Below are positions 34,560 to 44,725 of a stretch of 64,000 nucleotides of DNA, piece after piece. Source of the stretch: Paenibacillus sp. FSL H8-0332 (GTDB taxonomy: Bacteria > Bacillota > Bacilli > Paenibacillales > Paenibacillaceae); NCBI RefSeq assembly GCF_037963835.1, contig NZ_CP150145.1, positions 4,774,001-4,838,000 of the forward strand, in the 5' to 3' direction. Each line of letters starts with the position of its first letter. The first letter of the stretch is position 1. Under the pieces are notes generated by a model. That model made no database searches. It was not told the DNA's origin and worked only from the letters and a program-made list of their open reading frames with translations. The position numbers and the translations under genes were made by a program.

Positions 34560-35384
34560 TCAGCCTTTTACCGCGCCCGCTGTCACGCCCTTGGTAATCT
34601 GTTCGTTGAAGAGAGCGTAGATGACAATGGCCGGGATCGATGTCAGCACCATAACCGCAAATTGTGAGCCGTAGTCTGAGGAATACTGGCCGGCGAAGTT
34701 CATGACCGAGAAGGGCAGCGTCTTCAGCGCATCCTTGCTGAGGAAGGTCGATGCCATGATGAATTCATTCCAGCAGTTCAGGAACGTTGTAACGATGACC
34801 GTAACCAGTGCAGGCGCGGTAAGCGGTGCAATGATCTGGAAGACAATCCGGTAAATATTCGCGCCGTCTACTACAGCGGACTCTTCCATAGCTTTTGGAA
34901 TACTCCGCATGAAGCCGGTCAGGATGAAGGTCCCCAGCGGTACAGACACTGCGGTGTAGGGCAGGATCAGCCCGAGATAGGAATCCGTCAAGCCCAGCGC
35001 CTTGAAGATGGCAAAGTTAGGCAGGAGAGTCGCATGGATCGGAATCATAATCCCCAGCAGGATAATGGTGAAGAAGATGGGACGCAGCTTCCACTGCATA
35101 CGGGTAAAGGCATAGCCCAGCGTAAGGGACAGAATCACCGTTAACAGAATGGTCACTGAGGTAACCAAGACACTGTTAATGAAGTAACGCAGGAATTTGC
35201 CGTCCACCCAAGCATTGATATAGTTCTGCCACTGCGGATCACTTGGCCATTTCAGGACGCTGGAGGAGTAGAACTCATTGCTGCTTAAGAATGAGAAATC
35301 AATCAGCCAGATGAGCGGGAACAGCTGGACCAGGGCGACGATCAGGAAGAACACCCATAGTATGGTTTTTGTGCTTTTTGTCAT
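34560..35384 (-). CDS. CUT1 ABC sugar transporter permease (MalG type)
   Basis: 274 residues, ATG after AGGAGG. Six helices, first TILWVFFLIVALVQLFPLIW; EAA loop ESAVVDGANIYRIVFQIIAP near 160; ends QITKGVTAGAVKG. Second permease of the GH42/GH30 operon. Confidence 0.93.
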   Translation of the reverse strand: MTKSTKTILWVFFLIVALVQLFPLIWLIDFSFLSSNEFYSSSVLKWPSDPQWQNYINAWVDGKFLRYFINSVLVTSVTILLTVILSLTLGYAFTRMQWKLRPIFFTIILLGIMIPIHATLLPNFAIFKALGLTDSYLGLILPYTAVSVPLGTFILTGFMRSIPKAMEESAVVDGANIYRIVFQIIAPLTAPALVTVIVTTFLNCWNEFIMASTFLSKDALKTLPFSVMNFAGQYSSDYGSQFAVMVLTSIPAIVIYALFNEQITKGVTAGAVKG

Positions 35385-35396
35385 GGTGATTCCTCC

Positions 35397-36287
35397 TTAG
35401 AATTCCGTCGCATCACTGCGGGTCAATTTATTACTGAGATAGGTGGCTAGCAGGCAGACAATGATGAACAGAATCGAGATGGCGTTGGCATAACCATATT
35501 GGCTGGCCGAGAACGCCTTGTTATAGAGATACACAGCCAGGAATTGGGTGGAATCGCCGGGACCGCCGTTAGTGGTCAGGAACACGGTTTCCATCTGTTT
35601 CAAGGCGGTAATCATAGCCAAAGTAATCTGCACCGTAATAACCGGTGACAGCAGCGGAACGGTAATCCGCCAGTGCAATCGGAAGCCGGAGGCTCCGTCC
35701 AGTGAAGCGGCTTCATACAAATCATCGGGAATGCCTTTGAGTCCTGCATAATAGAACAGCAATCCCCAGCCGAAGCCGGCCCAGATCAGGATGAACAGCA
35801 TGGAGATCAGCGCGGTGCTGCTATCCCCCAGCCAAGCGTGCTTAAGGAAGCCGAGTCCCAGGGAATCGAGCATTTTGTTGAAGGCGCCGAAGGTAGGGTC
35901 CAGCAGGGACAACCACATTTTTGAGATAACGACTACAGAAATGACGCATGGGATGAAGAAAATCGTTCTGAACCACTTCTCTGCCTTACCGCCCAGGCGG
36001 TCCAGCATTATGGCAAAAAAGATGGCAATCGGATGTTGGATCAGGATAAAGCCCAGACCGAGCAGTACGGCATTTCTAAGTGCCAGCCAGAACCGTGAAT
36101 CGTGGAACAGCAGCTCCGTATAGTTGGCGAATCCGATGAATGCCGAGGGCGTTCCCGGAGACAGGGTGTCTCGGAACGAGTAATACGCGCTGAGTACAAT
36201 CGGCACGAGAAAGGTCAGGGAGAACAGGAGAATCCCCGGAAAGACGAATAGAAAGATTGCCATTTTGTTATTAAATACTTTTTGCAT
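35397..36287 (-). CDS. CUT1 ABC sugar transporter permease (MalF type)
   Basis: 296 residues from the ATG at 36287; a TTG at 36326 would add 13 residues, and neither has an ideal ribosome site. Helix 1 MAIFLFVFPGILLFSLTFLV, EAA loop EAASLDGASGFRLHWRITVP, C-terminus ISILFIIVCLLATYLSN. Partner of the next permease gene 12 bases downstream. Confidence 0.9.
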   Translation of the reverse strand: MQKVFNNKMAIFLFVFPGILLFSLTFLVPIVLSAYYSFRDTLSPGTPSAFIGFANYTELLFHDSRFWLALRNAVLLGLGFILIQHPIAIFFAIMLDRLGGKAEKWFRTIFFIPCVISVVVISKMWLSLLDPTFGAFNKMLDSLGLGFLKHAWLGDSSTALISMLFILIWAGFGWGLLFYYAGLKGIPDDLYEAASLDGASGFRLHWRITVPLLSPVITVQITLAMITALKQMETVFLTTNGGPGDSTQFLAVYLYNKAFSASQYGYANAISILFIIVCLLATYLSNKLTRSDATEF

Positions 36288-36313
36288 GGAAGTCACAGCT
36301 CCATCCTTAAGAT

Positions 36314-36360
36314 TAGAGAGGGGCAAGAATGCTTCCCGCCCCGTCTCCTTTCACTCTCTA
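36314..36360 (-). promoter_or_regulatory. intercistronic stem-loop between SBP and permease genes
   Basis: TAGAGAG and GGGGC pair with GCCCC and CTCTCTA on the minus strand. Hairpins in this position of ABC operons usually stabilise the binding-protein message and reduce read-through; that role is inferred. Confidence 0.5.
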
Positions 36361-36386
36361 TAGTGGTGATCTATTATTGGTATCTG

Positions 36387-37739
36387 TTATTGTGTTTCCG
36401 CAGCCTTCTGAAGATCAGCCAGCAGCTGCTGCGGTGTTGATCCGCCAGCGAAGAACTTGCCGAAGGCATTCTGTGCATCATCCTTGAACTTAGGCGTTCC
36501 GGAGTCAAGAGCGATAGAACCTGCTGTGCTGGTTGCTCCAGTCAGAACCTCTGTCAGTTGCTTCTGCAGCTCGCTCTCTTTGCCGCTAAGCTCATACTTC
36601 TGTGCCGGTACAGCCGCTCCGGTATCCCATACAATCTTGGCCCACTGATCGGCGGACATCATATAGTCGAAGAACTTCTTGGCTTCTTCAGGATGCTTCG
36701 AGCTGCTGACCAGCGAGTATCCGCCGCCGTTCCAGGCCAGAAGATCGGTGTCCTTGCCTTTGCCGCCCTCGACAACCGGGAATTTCAGCACATTCACATT
36801 GTTGCGGAAGTCTTCCGGCAGCTTGTCATTGGTAGCCATACCCGCTTCCCAGGAGCCCATATACCACATGGCTGCACGGCCTTGCGTGAACAGGTTCTGC
36901 GAGGCGCCGTAGTCTGCTGTCATGAACGATTCCTGGAACAGCTTGGTGTCTCTGGCTTCTGCCAGCAGCTTAGCCGCAGCTAGGAAGTTCTCATCTTCGG
37001 TGAAATTCTTCTTCTTCGCTACCGCATCCAGCATCAGGTTCTGATCACCGGTGAGGCGTACGACAAGATCCTGGAAGAAGGCCGCGAAGCTCCACAGGTC
37101 CTTACCATTCATCGACATCGGCTCAATGCCTTTGGCGCGGAACTGCTTGCCTGCTTCCAGTAACTCGGCGTAGGTAGTCGGAATCTTGATGCCATTGTCA
37201 TCGAACAGTTTTTTGTTATAATAGATCACTTCATAATCACTGTTGCGGGGCAAGCCATAGAGCTTGTCGTTGAAGGTGAACGATTTGTACACGCCCGGCA
37301 GGAATTTGTAAGTATCTCCTTCGTATTCCGCAGGGTTCAGCTCTTTCACATAGCCGGCTTGTACCAGTGTATTCAGCTCTGCTCCGCCGTGAACCATCGT
37401 GACGTCCAGCGATTCGTTGGAGGCCATGTACGCCTTCAGCTTGTTTTTGAACGGCTCCTCGGCGAGGGTTTCGATATCGATCTTGACATTGGGATTCGCT
37501 TTGATATAGTTGTCGATTACCATTTGCTCTGCCAACCCCTGGCCGGATTTACGGTCGGGAAGGTTCGAGAACAGACGCAGCGTTACTTCCTTGTCCGCAG
37601 AGCCGGTTGTGCCGCCGTTCGTGCTGCTGCCTGCATTATTGTTCTTGTCATTGCCGCCTCCGCATGCGCTAAGCACCGAGACTGCCGCAAGGGCCGTAAC
37701 CAGCAGTATATTACGTGTGGACTTTGAATTCATAACCAT
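36387..37739 (-). CDS. extracellular solute-binding lipoprotein (sugar, MalE type)
   Basis: 450 residues, ATG after AGGGGGA. Lipobox LSAC with C26, then an Asn/Gly/Ser spacer. The body carries the type-1 sugar-binding pattern (AMWYMGSWEAGMATNDKLPE; SLVSSSKHPEEAKKFFDYMM). First gene of the operon with two permeases, GH42 and GH30, so the ligand is likely a beta-galactoside or related oligosaccharide. Confidence 0.92.
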   Translation of the reverse strand: MVMNSKSTRNILLVTALAAVSVLSACGGGNDKNNNAGSSTNGGTTGSADKEVTLRLFSNLPDRKSGQGLAEQMVIDNYIKANPNVKIDIETLAEEPFKNKLKAYMASNESLDVTMVHGGAELNTLVQAGYVKELNPAEYEGDTYKFLPGVYKSFTFNDKLYGLPRNSDYEVIYYNKKLFDDNGIKIPTTYAELLEAGKQFRAKGIEPMSMNGKDLWSFAAFFQDLVVRLTGDQNLMLDAVAKKKNFTEDENFLAAAKLLAEARDTKLFQESFMTADYGASQNLFTQGRAAMWYMGSWEAGMATNDKLPEDFRNNVNVLKFPVVEGGKGKDTDLLAWNGGGYSLVSSSKHPEEAKKFFDYMMSADQWAKIVWDTGAAVPAQKYELSGKESELQKQLTEVLTGATSTAGSIALDSGTPKFKDDAQNAFGKFFAGGSTPQQLLADLQKAAETQ

Positions 37740-37930
37740 GTGATTTCCCCCTATTTGTTATTGATCGTGGGTTGCCTTCTTTGTTTCTGAACACATCGTA
37801 CCAGAGCACCTGAGTCAGGGTCAGTAGAGAAAAAGAGAGTAATGTTGAAAATTGTCGACTTCGCTTGCCAGCTCCCTTGTGTATACCCGGCATTGCGCAT
37901 AAGATAAAAAACAAAAAGGTTAGTGATCCT

Positions 37931-39739
37931 GTGCTGCGCTACTACTTGAATATGAACCTGCGATACAAGATAACCATACTGATCTTCCTGCTGATTACCG
38001 GGGTGGCCTGCACGCTGGGCGCCTACTCTTATAACATCTCCAAGCAGCAGATCATTAACAAGGTGAGCAACTCCAACCAGAGTGTGCTCAAGCAGATTGA
38101 CAGTAATCTCGCCCGTATGCAAAAGACGTTAGCCGACTGGGTCACCGTATTCAGCCTCGCTCCAGTCGTCCAGGACACGCTGAGAAGCAATCCCCCGGAT
38201 TCGGCGAAGATCGAGAACCAGCTCTATAACGGACCCACCGCATCAATCATGAACCAGATGCTGGTGACCGGAAACTTCGACTATCTGGCTCTGTACGGCA
38301 GCTTGTCCGAGCCGTTGTTTCAGGTTGCTACCGATGACAGCAGCGGTGCGTATAGTTTGAGCAAAATTACCTCAAATGATACTTATAAACAGACCGTTGC
38401 CTTAAACGGTGCCTCCTACTGGTTCCCGCTGACGGAAGAGAATAATGTATTCATTCAGAGCAACCGCAATGACAAGCTCGGCATGACCCGGATTATCCGC
38501 GATATTGTGAACGGAAACCGGATCGGCTTTGTGTTCGTCGGCATTAATCTGGAGACCATCCGCAGAACCTATCTGACGAATCTGTATGACAAGGATCACG
38601 GCATCCTCATTCTGAGTGAGCGGGGCGAACAGCTGCTGTCGGCAGGCAAAGAGACCTATAGCCCCGAAGCTGTAGACTTCGTGATGAAGCAGGCCAAGGC
38701 CGGTATTCTGTCCGGCAACACCATCGTCAGCCTGGAGGGCAAGGATACGCTGCTGAATTACAACATCAACGAAGATGGCTGGATCACCCTATACAGTGTT
38801 CCGCTCCGTTCGCTGACTGGGGAGCTTAATTCCATCAAATCGGCAGTGCTCGTGATGGTATTAGCCAGTCTGGTGCTTAGTGTTCCTCTGCTGATGTTAT
38901 TCTCCTCCTTCCTGACAGCGCCGATCAAGACGCTGCTGCTGTCCATGCGGCGCTTCCAGAACGGGCAGTTCGAGGAGAAGGTGGAGATCAAATATTGGGA
39001 TGAGATCGGCCAGCTGAGCCGGGGCTACAATAATATGGTCGGCAACATCAAGGCGCTGGTCGACGATGCCTATCTGCTGAAGCTGAAGGAGCAGGAGGCA
39101 GAGCTTAAGGCGCTGCAATCGCAGATCAATCCCCATTTTCTCTACAACATGCTCGACACGATCTTCTGGGAAGCAGAGGCGGCAGGACAGGACAAGATCA
39201 GCGAGATGGTGATCAACCTCTCCCGGCTCTTCCGGTTAAGTCTCAACCAGGGCAAGAGCTTCACCAGCGTAGCCAAGGAAAAAGAGCTGATTGAGCTGTA
39301 TCTGTCGCTCCAGAAGATGCGGTTCCAGGAATCTCTCGACTATGTGATTGACATTCCTGAGGAGCTGTACTCCTATGTCATCCTGAAGCTCAGCCTGCAG
39401 CCGTTCATTGAGAACGCGCTGATCCACGGCATTGAACGCAAGCGCGGCGGCGGACGGGTAAGCATCAGCGGACAACGCACCGGAGATCAGCTGAGGTTCG
39501 TGATTGAGGATAACGGGGGCGGCATGAGCAGTGAGACGCTGCAAAAGATTCTGGCCATGCCTGACGAGACCGATGTGTACACTGCCCGGGATGTCGGCGG
39601 CTATGCGGTACAGAATGTCCAGGCACGGCTGAAGCATTTTTATAAAGGTGACTATGCCTTGAACTATACCAGTGTCCCCGGAGAGGGTACGCGCGTGGAG
39701 ATCGTAGTTCCGGTTATAGTAAATGACATGCAAGAATAG
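37931..39739 (+). CDS. YesM-type sensor histidine kinase
   Basis: 602 residues from GTG 37931 (an open frame extends to 37865 but lacks a start signal). Helix 1 ITILIFLLITGVACTLGAYS, extracellular sensor to about 300, helix 2 SAVLVMVLASLVLSVPLLML, HAMP, INPHFLYNMLDTIF with H402, ATPase with PFIENALIHGIERKRGGG and IEDNGGGMS. Divergent from the SBP gene of the GH42/GH30 operon, which it very likely controls with the next gene. Confidence 0.92.
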   Translation: MLRYYLNMNLRYKITILIFLLITGVACTLGAYSYNISKQQIINKVSNSNQSVLKQIDSNLARMQKTLADWVTVFSLAPVVQDTLRSNPPDSAKIENQLYNGPTASIMNQMLVTGNFDYLALYGSLSEPLFQVATDDSSGAYSLSKITSNDTYKQTVALNGASYWFPLTEENNVFIQSNRNDKLGMTRIIRDIVNGNRIGFVFVGINLETIRRTYLTNLYDKDHGILILSERGEQLLSAGKETYSPEAVDFVMKQAKAGILSGNTIVSLEGKDTLLNYNINEDGWITLYSVPLRSLTGELNSIKSAVLVMVLASLVLSVPLLMLFSSFLTAPIKTLLLSMRRFQNGQFEEKVEIKYWDEIGQLSRGYNNMVGNIKALVDDAYLLKLKEQEAELKALQSQINPHFLYNMLDTIFWEAEAAGQDKISEMVINLSRLFRLSLNQGKSFTSVAKEKELIELYLSLQKMRFQESLDYVIDIPEELYSYVILKLSLQPFIENALIHGIERKRGGGRVSISGQRTGDQLRFVIEDNGGGMSSETLQKILAMPDETDVYTARDVGGYAVQNVQARLKHFYKGDYALNYTSVPGEGTRVEIVVPVIVNDMQE

Positions 39740-39789
39740 ACAAAGCAGGGTGAATAAACAATACGTATACAGATCGGAGGGGATGTCCC

Positions 39790-41388
39790 TTGTATAATAT
39801 GATTATTGTGGACGATGAGGAGCGGGCGCGGGTAGGCATAAGGACTCTGATTGACTGGCAGTCGCACGGCATCCATATTGCAGGCGAAGCCAGAGACGGC
39901 CTGGAGGCCCTTGAACTCCTGGATACCTATGCCGTCGATATCATGCTAACGGATATCCGGATGCCGCAAATGGACGGCCTGGAGTTAATCAAGGTTGTCT
40001 CCGAGAAATACCCCAGCGTCAAATCGGTCATTATGAGCGGATTCGATGATTTCGCCTATGCCCAGCAAGCCATAAGATGCGGGGTCAGCAACTATCTGCT
40101 GAAGCCGAGCCGCCGGCAGGAGATTCTGAGCACCGTTCTGGCCATCACGGAGCAGATTCAATCGGAGAAGCTGGAGATTACTACGCTTGAGCATCTGCGG
40201 CAAGGCTTCCGGGAGAGTCTGCCCCTGCTGAAGGAGAAGACGTTAAGCCAGCTCATTCTCACCGAGAGTCCCGCGTATTCCCGGCTGCTGGCTAATCTCA
40301 AGATGAACCAGCTGGTTTTTCCCTATCTGCTGTACGGCATCATTCTGCTGCGGATCGACAATTTCCAGCTGCTGCATGAGAAGTATATGCATGAGGATAC
40401 GGAGCTGCTGAAGTACGGGCTGAAGAATATTTGCGAGGAGTCGCTGCCGGAGGCTGTGCTATGTGTTGCCTTCGAACATCAGGACGATATTGTGCTAATT
40501 CTGAATATGGACGAGCTGCCGGATCAGGAGGAATTAAGTGGTTTTATCCGGATTATTCAGGAGAATATCGCCAGCTTCTTGAGGTTCACCGTATCCGCCG
40601 GGATCGGAAGTATCGACAAGAATATTGAGCATCTGCGCCACTCCTTCGTGGAGGCCTGCCTGGCCTTGAATACAACCAACTATACCGGCATCGCTAAAAT
40701 CGTGGAGTACAGCGGAGAATTCGATGCCGAGTCCTCTCAATCCTCCTATCCTCTGCATGAGGAGCAGGAGGTGCTGAAGGCGGTACGCGGCGGTTCCCCA
40801 GCGGACATCGCCGATAAGCTGACGCTGTTCAACGTGGCCCTGCAGCCTGAGACGGTGTCCAGGGACCAGGTGATCAAGTCGAGCTTCGCGCTGTTCTTCG
40901 CCCTGTATAAATTATGTATTGAGAACAACGTCAACGTGAACAAGGTGTTCGGGCAAAATCTGACTGAGCTGATCCATGTCCTGTCCCGCTCCAGTCTGGA
41001 TAACCTGTTCCAGTCGCTGTTGGAGACGGCCCAGCGGGTCAGTGAGCATCTGACGTCCAAAAAGAACAGCAACAAGCTGCTCGAAGCAGCCAAGAGCTAT
41101 ATCGGCGAGCACTTCATGAAGGATATCAACCGCGAGATCGTCGCCAGGGAGATCTATATTACCCCCGGATATTTAAGCCTGCTGTTCAAGCAGCAGCTTA
41201 AGATCAGCTTCATCGATTATCTGCATAAGGTCCGCATCGAGCATGCCTGCCAGCTATTCAAAGATCCCGGAATGAGGATCGAGGATATCGCTCTGCAGTC
41301 CGGGTATAACGATACGAAATATTTCTATCAGGTGTTCAAAAAGTATAAAGGCGTCACGCCCAATCAGTTCCGCAGCAATACGGAATGA
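39790..41388 (+). CDS. YesN-type response regulator (receiver + AraC)
   Basis: 532 residues, TTG start with GGAGGGG seven bases upstream. Receiver with DDEE at 8-11, D55 phosphoacceptor (LTDIRMPQ) and the LLKPS lysine near 105. Long middle region; C-terminal AraC domain (REIYITPGYLSLLFKQQLKI, SGYNDTKYFYQVFKKYKGVT). Pairs with the kinase 50 bases upstream. Confidence 0.93.
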   Translation: MYNMIIVDDEERARVGIRTLIDWQSHGIHIAGEARDGLEALELLDTYAVDIMLTDIRMPQMDGLELIKVVSEKYPSVKSVIMSGFDDFAYAQQAIRCGVSNYLLKPSRRQEILSTVLAITEQIQSEKLEITTLEHLRQGFRESLPLLKEKTLSQLILTESPAYSRLLANLKMNQLVFPYLLYGIILLRIDNFQLLHEKYMHEDTELLKYGLKNICEESLPEAVLCVAFEHQDDIVLILNMDELPDQEELSGFIRIIQENIASFLRFTVSAGIGSIDKNIEHLRHSFVEACLALNTTNYTGIAKIVEYSGEFDAESSQSSYPLHEEQEVLKAVRGGSPADIADKLTLFNVALQPETVSRDQVIKSSFALFFALYKLCIENNVNVNKVFGQNLTELIHVLSRSSLDNLFQSLLETAQRVSEHLTSKKNSNKLLEAAKSYIGEHFMKDINREIVAREIYITPGYLSLLFKQQLKISFIDYLHKVRIEHACQLFKDPGMRIEDIALQSGYNDTKYFYQVFKKYKGVTPNQFRSNTE

Positions 41389-41447
41389 GGGGAGCGGTTA
41401 CAAAGGGTTCGCCGTGTCCCGATTAAGGCACCGTTGATAAGTGCTCG

Positions 41448-41479
41448 CCAAATGTATTCGGTTTTCCGCATACATTTGG
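41448..41479. repeat. single palindrome of the 51-bp-array type
   Basis: CCAAATGTAT and ATACATTTGG are perfect 10-bp inverted arms around TCGGTTTTCCGC. The reverse complement (ATGCGGAAAACCGAA core) matches the units at 11045-11287. Confidence 0.8.
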
Positions 41480-41491
41480 TCCATGAGCATT

Positions 41492-41535
41492 GAAGGCCAG
41501 CTGCCTCTCCAACCGGAGCAGCAGCTGGCCTTCTT
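41492..41535. terminator. terminator between convergent genes
   Basis: GAAGGCCAGCTGC and GCAGCTGGCCTTC, 13-bp perfect stem, followed by TT on the plus strand. Ends the response regulator gene and probably the converging DUF2264 operon. Confidence 0.7.
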
Positions 41536-41605
41536 GCATGATGACGCTAAGAAGCCGATGCTGAACTATTAACCAAACTGCTGTGCTATTTACCAGAATG
41601 CTGTG

Positions 41606-43531
41606 CTATTGTACCGGAATGCTGATCTCTGTTCCGCTAGAGGTGAGCACCGTAATTCGCTCTCCGGCGAACTTGACCTTAAGCAAGGCTTCAGGGGTCT
41701 GCCCCAAAATCAGAGCGGGATTGCCTCCCCCATCCGCTGGCAGGTTCGCCGAAGGGTCGCCGTACACAGCCGAGGCCAGCCAATGAACCCCAGGCTCTAA
41801 GGAGACCGTTAAGGTTGGCAGTACCGTACGGGGACGAAGCAGGTTCGTATTCGCACTCGGCCAGATCAGCTCGGCCTTGGAGTAGCCGATCAGCCCCTTG
41901 ATGCCGCTCGTTCCCCATGCTGTAGCTGCCGCTACGCCGATTCCGCTGAGCTGCTGGGCAGGCTCCGCTTCCTGGCCCAGCGCGAACCCGCCCTCGGCGG
42001 CATCCAGCGCCCGCCCTGTCTCCAGCCGATGAATGCGAATATGCCAGGGCAGACCCGCGATTACCCACGTGCGCACCTCAACGTCAGCCCAAGGCTTCCA
42101 GACCGACCGCAGGACGTTGTCCGTAATCTCCGATTCCAGATTCCGGCGCCGTACCCGGTAGAGGTTATCTCCTCTTTCGCTTAGCGCAAGCATGGAATCA
42201 TAGGCTCCCTGTGACAATCCCCATTCTGAGCGGGGAACGCTGAACCCGAAGCCCGTGGAATAGACGAATTTCTCGTATTTGGCCGAGGTATGGGTATGCT
42301 CATTGGTGGACAGATGCCCGCTGTTGAAGGCGGCCACATGACCGGAAGCCGCTTCGCGGACCAGAACCAGATGCGGCGGATGCTGCACACTCACACCCGG
42401 AAGCTCCGGCAACGGCAGCTCCGGTTCGCCCCAGAACGGATGCTCCGTGCCAAGAGCGAGCGGCAGGAAGGTCTTCATCGCCCAGTAAGGCGAACCGGGA
42501 GCATTATAATTCTCTGCCACGACCAGATTCGGATACGTGTATCCTATCGTCAGCACACCTGCTGCATCGAAGATGGGCTGGCGGAACCACCAGCGCAAGT
42601 TACGCAGGATGATGCCTTTGACCACACCGGCAGGGAAGCCCTCCACCTCTGCATATGCCAGGGCACTCCAGAATGCAGACTGGGCGAACCGGTAGGCCAG
42701 ACTGCGGCCGTAAGGAAGCGCTGCGCCGTCCGGGGTGAACCAGCCTATGAATTCGGCGGCGAACAGACGGGCGCGTTCTTTGAACAGATTGGAACGCTCC
42801 GGGTCTTCCCGTTCCATCAGCTTCGCATACAGCAGCGAATAGTAATGAATAGCGAAGGGTCCATAATAATCACAGTGTCCGTTAACGCCGTCGCTGTACC
42901 AGCCTTCTCCCAGATAGAACGCATCCATCCGTGTCAGGTTCTTCTCTAGCTGCACTGCATCATAGGGCCGTCCTACCGTGCGGAAGCCGACATTCACCAG
43001 CACATTGAAGAACAGCCAGTTGCAATCGTAGCAGGGACGGGAATTGATCTGGTTCAGCCAGTTGTATAAATGCTCCTGCTCCAGCGGAGCAAGCGGGGAC
43101 CAGATATGCTCCGGTACAGCCGCCAGCGCGAAGCCGAAGGCGGCCATCTCGACCAGACGCTGGTCATAGTCCCTTACATCGCCCCAATATTCCTCATGGG
43201 CCGGATCGGTGCCGTGCCGGATGCCGTCCAGCACAGTGGCCCATAGCTCACTGTTCCCGCCTCCGGCGAGCAGTGGAATTAGTCCCCAGAGCACCCGGGA
43301 GAAGCCCTCCATTCCGGCGGTGGCTGACGGATAGCTCGCTCCCGTAATCCCGATCTCAAGTCTGGCGCTTCCGCTGCTATAGAGCGGCCGAAGCGGCTCT
43401 GTCAGCTGCTCAAGGGCAGCCAGCAGGTCGTCCCGGGTCTTCAGCGGATTGCTCTGAATCCCCAGCTTGCCTATCGCCGGATCGCCTGTCCCCAGATTTC
43501 CAATTACCGGAGTCAACTTGTTGTTCGTCAT
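41606..43531 (-). CDS. DUF2264 protein, large form
   Basis: 641 residues; ATG at 43531 with AGGAGG nine bases upstream. DUF2264 pattern: GMEGFSRVLWGLIPLLAGGG at about 96, NSRPCYDCNWLFFNVLVN, GEGWYSDGVNGHCDYYGPFA and PYGRSLAYRFAQSAFWSALA. These fit an alpha/alpha-barrel like those of uronate-processing hydrolases and lyases. No signal peptide. Last gene of an operon with GH88 and a heparinase II/III-like protein, so probably a cytoplasmic enzyme acting on oligosaccharides; the reaction is not established for the family. Confidence 0.85.
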   Translation of the reverse strand: MTNNKLTPVIGNLGTGDPAIGKLGIQSNPLKTRDDLLAALEQLTEPLRPLYSSGSARLEIGITGASYPSATAGMEGFSRVLWGLIPLLAGGGNSELWATVLDGIRHGTDPAHEEYWGDVRDYDQRLVEMAAFGFALAAVPEHIWSPLAPLEQEHLYNWLNQINSRPCYDCNWLFFNVLVNVGFRTVGRPYDAVQLEKNLTRMDAFYLGEGWYSDGVNGHCDYYGPFAIHYYSLLYAKLMEREDPERSNLFKERARLFAAEFIGWFTPDGAALPYGRSLAYRFAQSAFWSALAYAEVEGFPAGVVKGIILRNLRWWFRQPIFDAAGVLTIGYTYPNLVVAENYNAPGSPYWAMKTFLPLALGTEHPFWGEPELPLPELPGVSVQHPPHLVLVREAASGHVAAFNSGHLSTNEHTHTSAKYEKFVYSTGFGFSVPRSEWGLSQGAYDSMLALSERGDNLYRVRRRNLESEITDNVLRSVWKPWADVEVRTWVIAGLPWHIRIHRLETGRALDAAEGGFALGQEAEPAQQLSGIGVAAATAWGTSGIKGLIGYSKAELIWPSANTNLLRPRTVLPTLTVSLEPGVHWLASAVYGDPSANLPADGGGNPALILGQTPEALLKVKFAGERITVLTSSGTEISIPVQ

Positions 43532-43544
43532 TATCATACTCCTC

Positions 43545-44681
43545 CTACTCCCAATAGAACGGGCCTGCTCCCTTGATCCGGGCCAGTGCCTCAACATAGA
43601 AGAAATCGCCGTAGATCAGCGGCACATCAATGTTCCGGTCCTCAGGATAGTTACTGGTGCCGTGAAACAGCAGGCCTTGTTCGCCGGGATTGTCCCAAGT
43701 TCCGTAGTTGCGGTAGAGAGATTCCGTAATTCTAAGCGCCCCGTTCCGGTAAACATGAGCCTCTGATTCTTCCACCAGCCCGGCCAGCAGCAGCAGACCG
43801 CTCGCCGCGCAGGAACCGGCTGAAGTATCGCGGATCTCGCCAACATCGCCGGGAGCGCGGAAATCCCAATGCGGCACCTGATCCTCCGGCAGCCGGGTCA
43901 GGAAGAAATGCGCAACCTGCTTGGACGCATGCAGGTAGCACAGCTTGCCCGTATGGTGATAGGCCAGCGCCAGCCCGTATAGTGCCCAAGCCGCGCCGCG
44001 CGACCAGGCCGATTCCGGCGCATAGCCCTGTCCGCCCAGCTTCTCTACCACTTCGCCCGTCTCCGGGTTGAAGTTGACAATATGATAGACGGAGCCGTCC
44101 GGCCGGATGAAATGCTCCAGCACCGTATCCATATGCGCCTCCGCGATATGCCGGTAACGCGGGTCTCCGGTGACCTCGGAGGCCCAGAACAGCAGGCTGG
44201 TGTTCATGCTGCAGTCAATAATGGCAACCCCGCTGTTGTCCTCGCCTTCTCTCCAGGGATTCCAGGCCCGGATATATCTGCCCTTCAGGTTGAAGCGGGC
44301 GGCCAGATAGTTGGCGGCCTTCAGCCCGCGGACCCGTGATTCTTCACTGCCCGTCAGCTTGTAATTGGCAACGCTGGTCAGCAGCCACATGAAGCCAAGG
44401 TCATGGTCCAGCTTCACATAGCCGTCCAGCACCTCATCCAGCCGCTCCTCGCAGCGCTCGGCTACTGCCTTCAGGCTCTCATCGCCGCTCCCGGCATAGA
44501 GCTGCCAGAGCAGGCCCGGCCAGAAGCCGGCGGTCCACCAGCTTGGTACCTCCAGGACATACTTGCCGCCTTGACTGGCATGCGGGAATTCGGCCCCGAT
44601 GCTGATACTGTTCGTTCTCGTCTTCTCCAGCGCCTTGCTCCAGGCCTCATCTACCCATGTCTGATCTATGGTTCTGCTCAT
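43545..44681 (-). CDS. GH88 unsaturated glucuronyl/rhamnogalacturonyl hydrolase
   Basis: 378 residues. Catalytic residues by comparison with family 88: D94 in KLDHDLGFMWL and D156 in AIIDCSMN; further signatures SAWSRGAAWALYGLALAYHH and GEIRDTSAGSCAASGLLLLA. Releases the unsaturated uronic acid left by polysaccharide lyases. Cytoplasmic. Thirteen bases before the DUF2264 gene. The 1235 bp operon neighbour with a heparinase fold supports a uronate-containing substrate. Confidence 0.9.
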   Translation of the reverse strand: MSRTIDQTWVDEAWSKALEKTRTNSISIGAEFPHASQGGKYVLEVPSWWTAGFWPGLLWQLYAGSGDESLKAVAERCEERLDEVLDGYVKLDHDLGFMWLLTSVANYKLTGSEESRVRGLKAANYLAARFNLKGRYIRAWNPWREGEDNSGVAIIDCSMNTSLLFWASEVTGDPRYRHIAEAHMDTVLEHFIRPDGSVYHIVNFNPETGEVVEKLGGQGYAPESAWSRGAAWALYGLALAYHHTGKLCYLHASKQVAHFFLTRLPEDQVPHWDFRAPGDVGEIRDTSAGSCAASGLLLLAGLVEESEAHVYRNGALRITESLYRNYGTWDNPGEQGLLFHGTSNYPEDRNIDVPLIYGDFFYVEALARIKGAGPFYWE

Positions 44682-44725
44682 TTGAATCCCGCCTTTGTGT
44701 GAGTAATGTACCCGTGCCGTGCGTC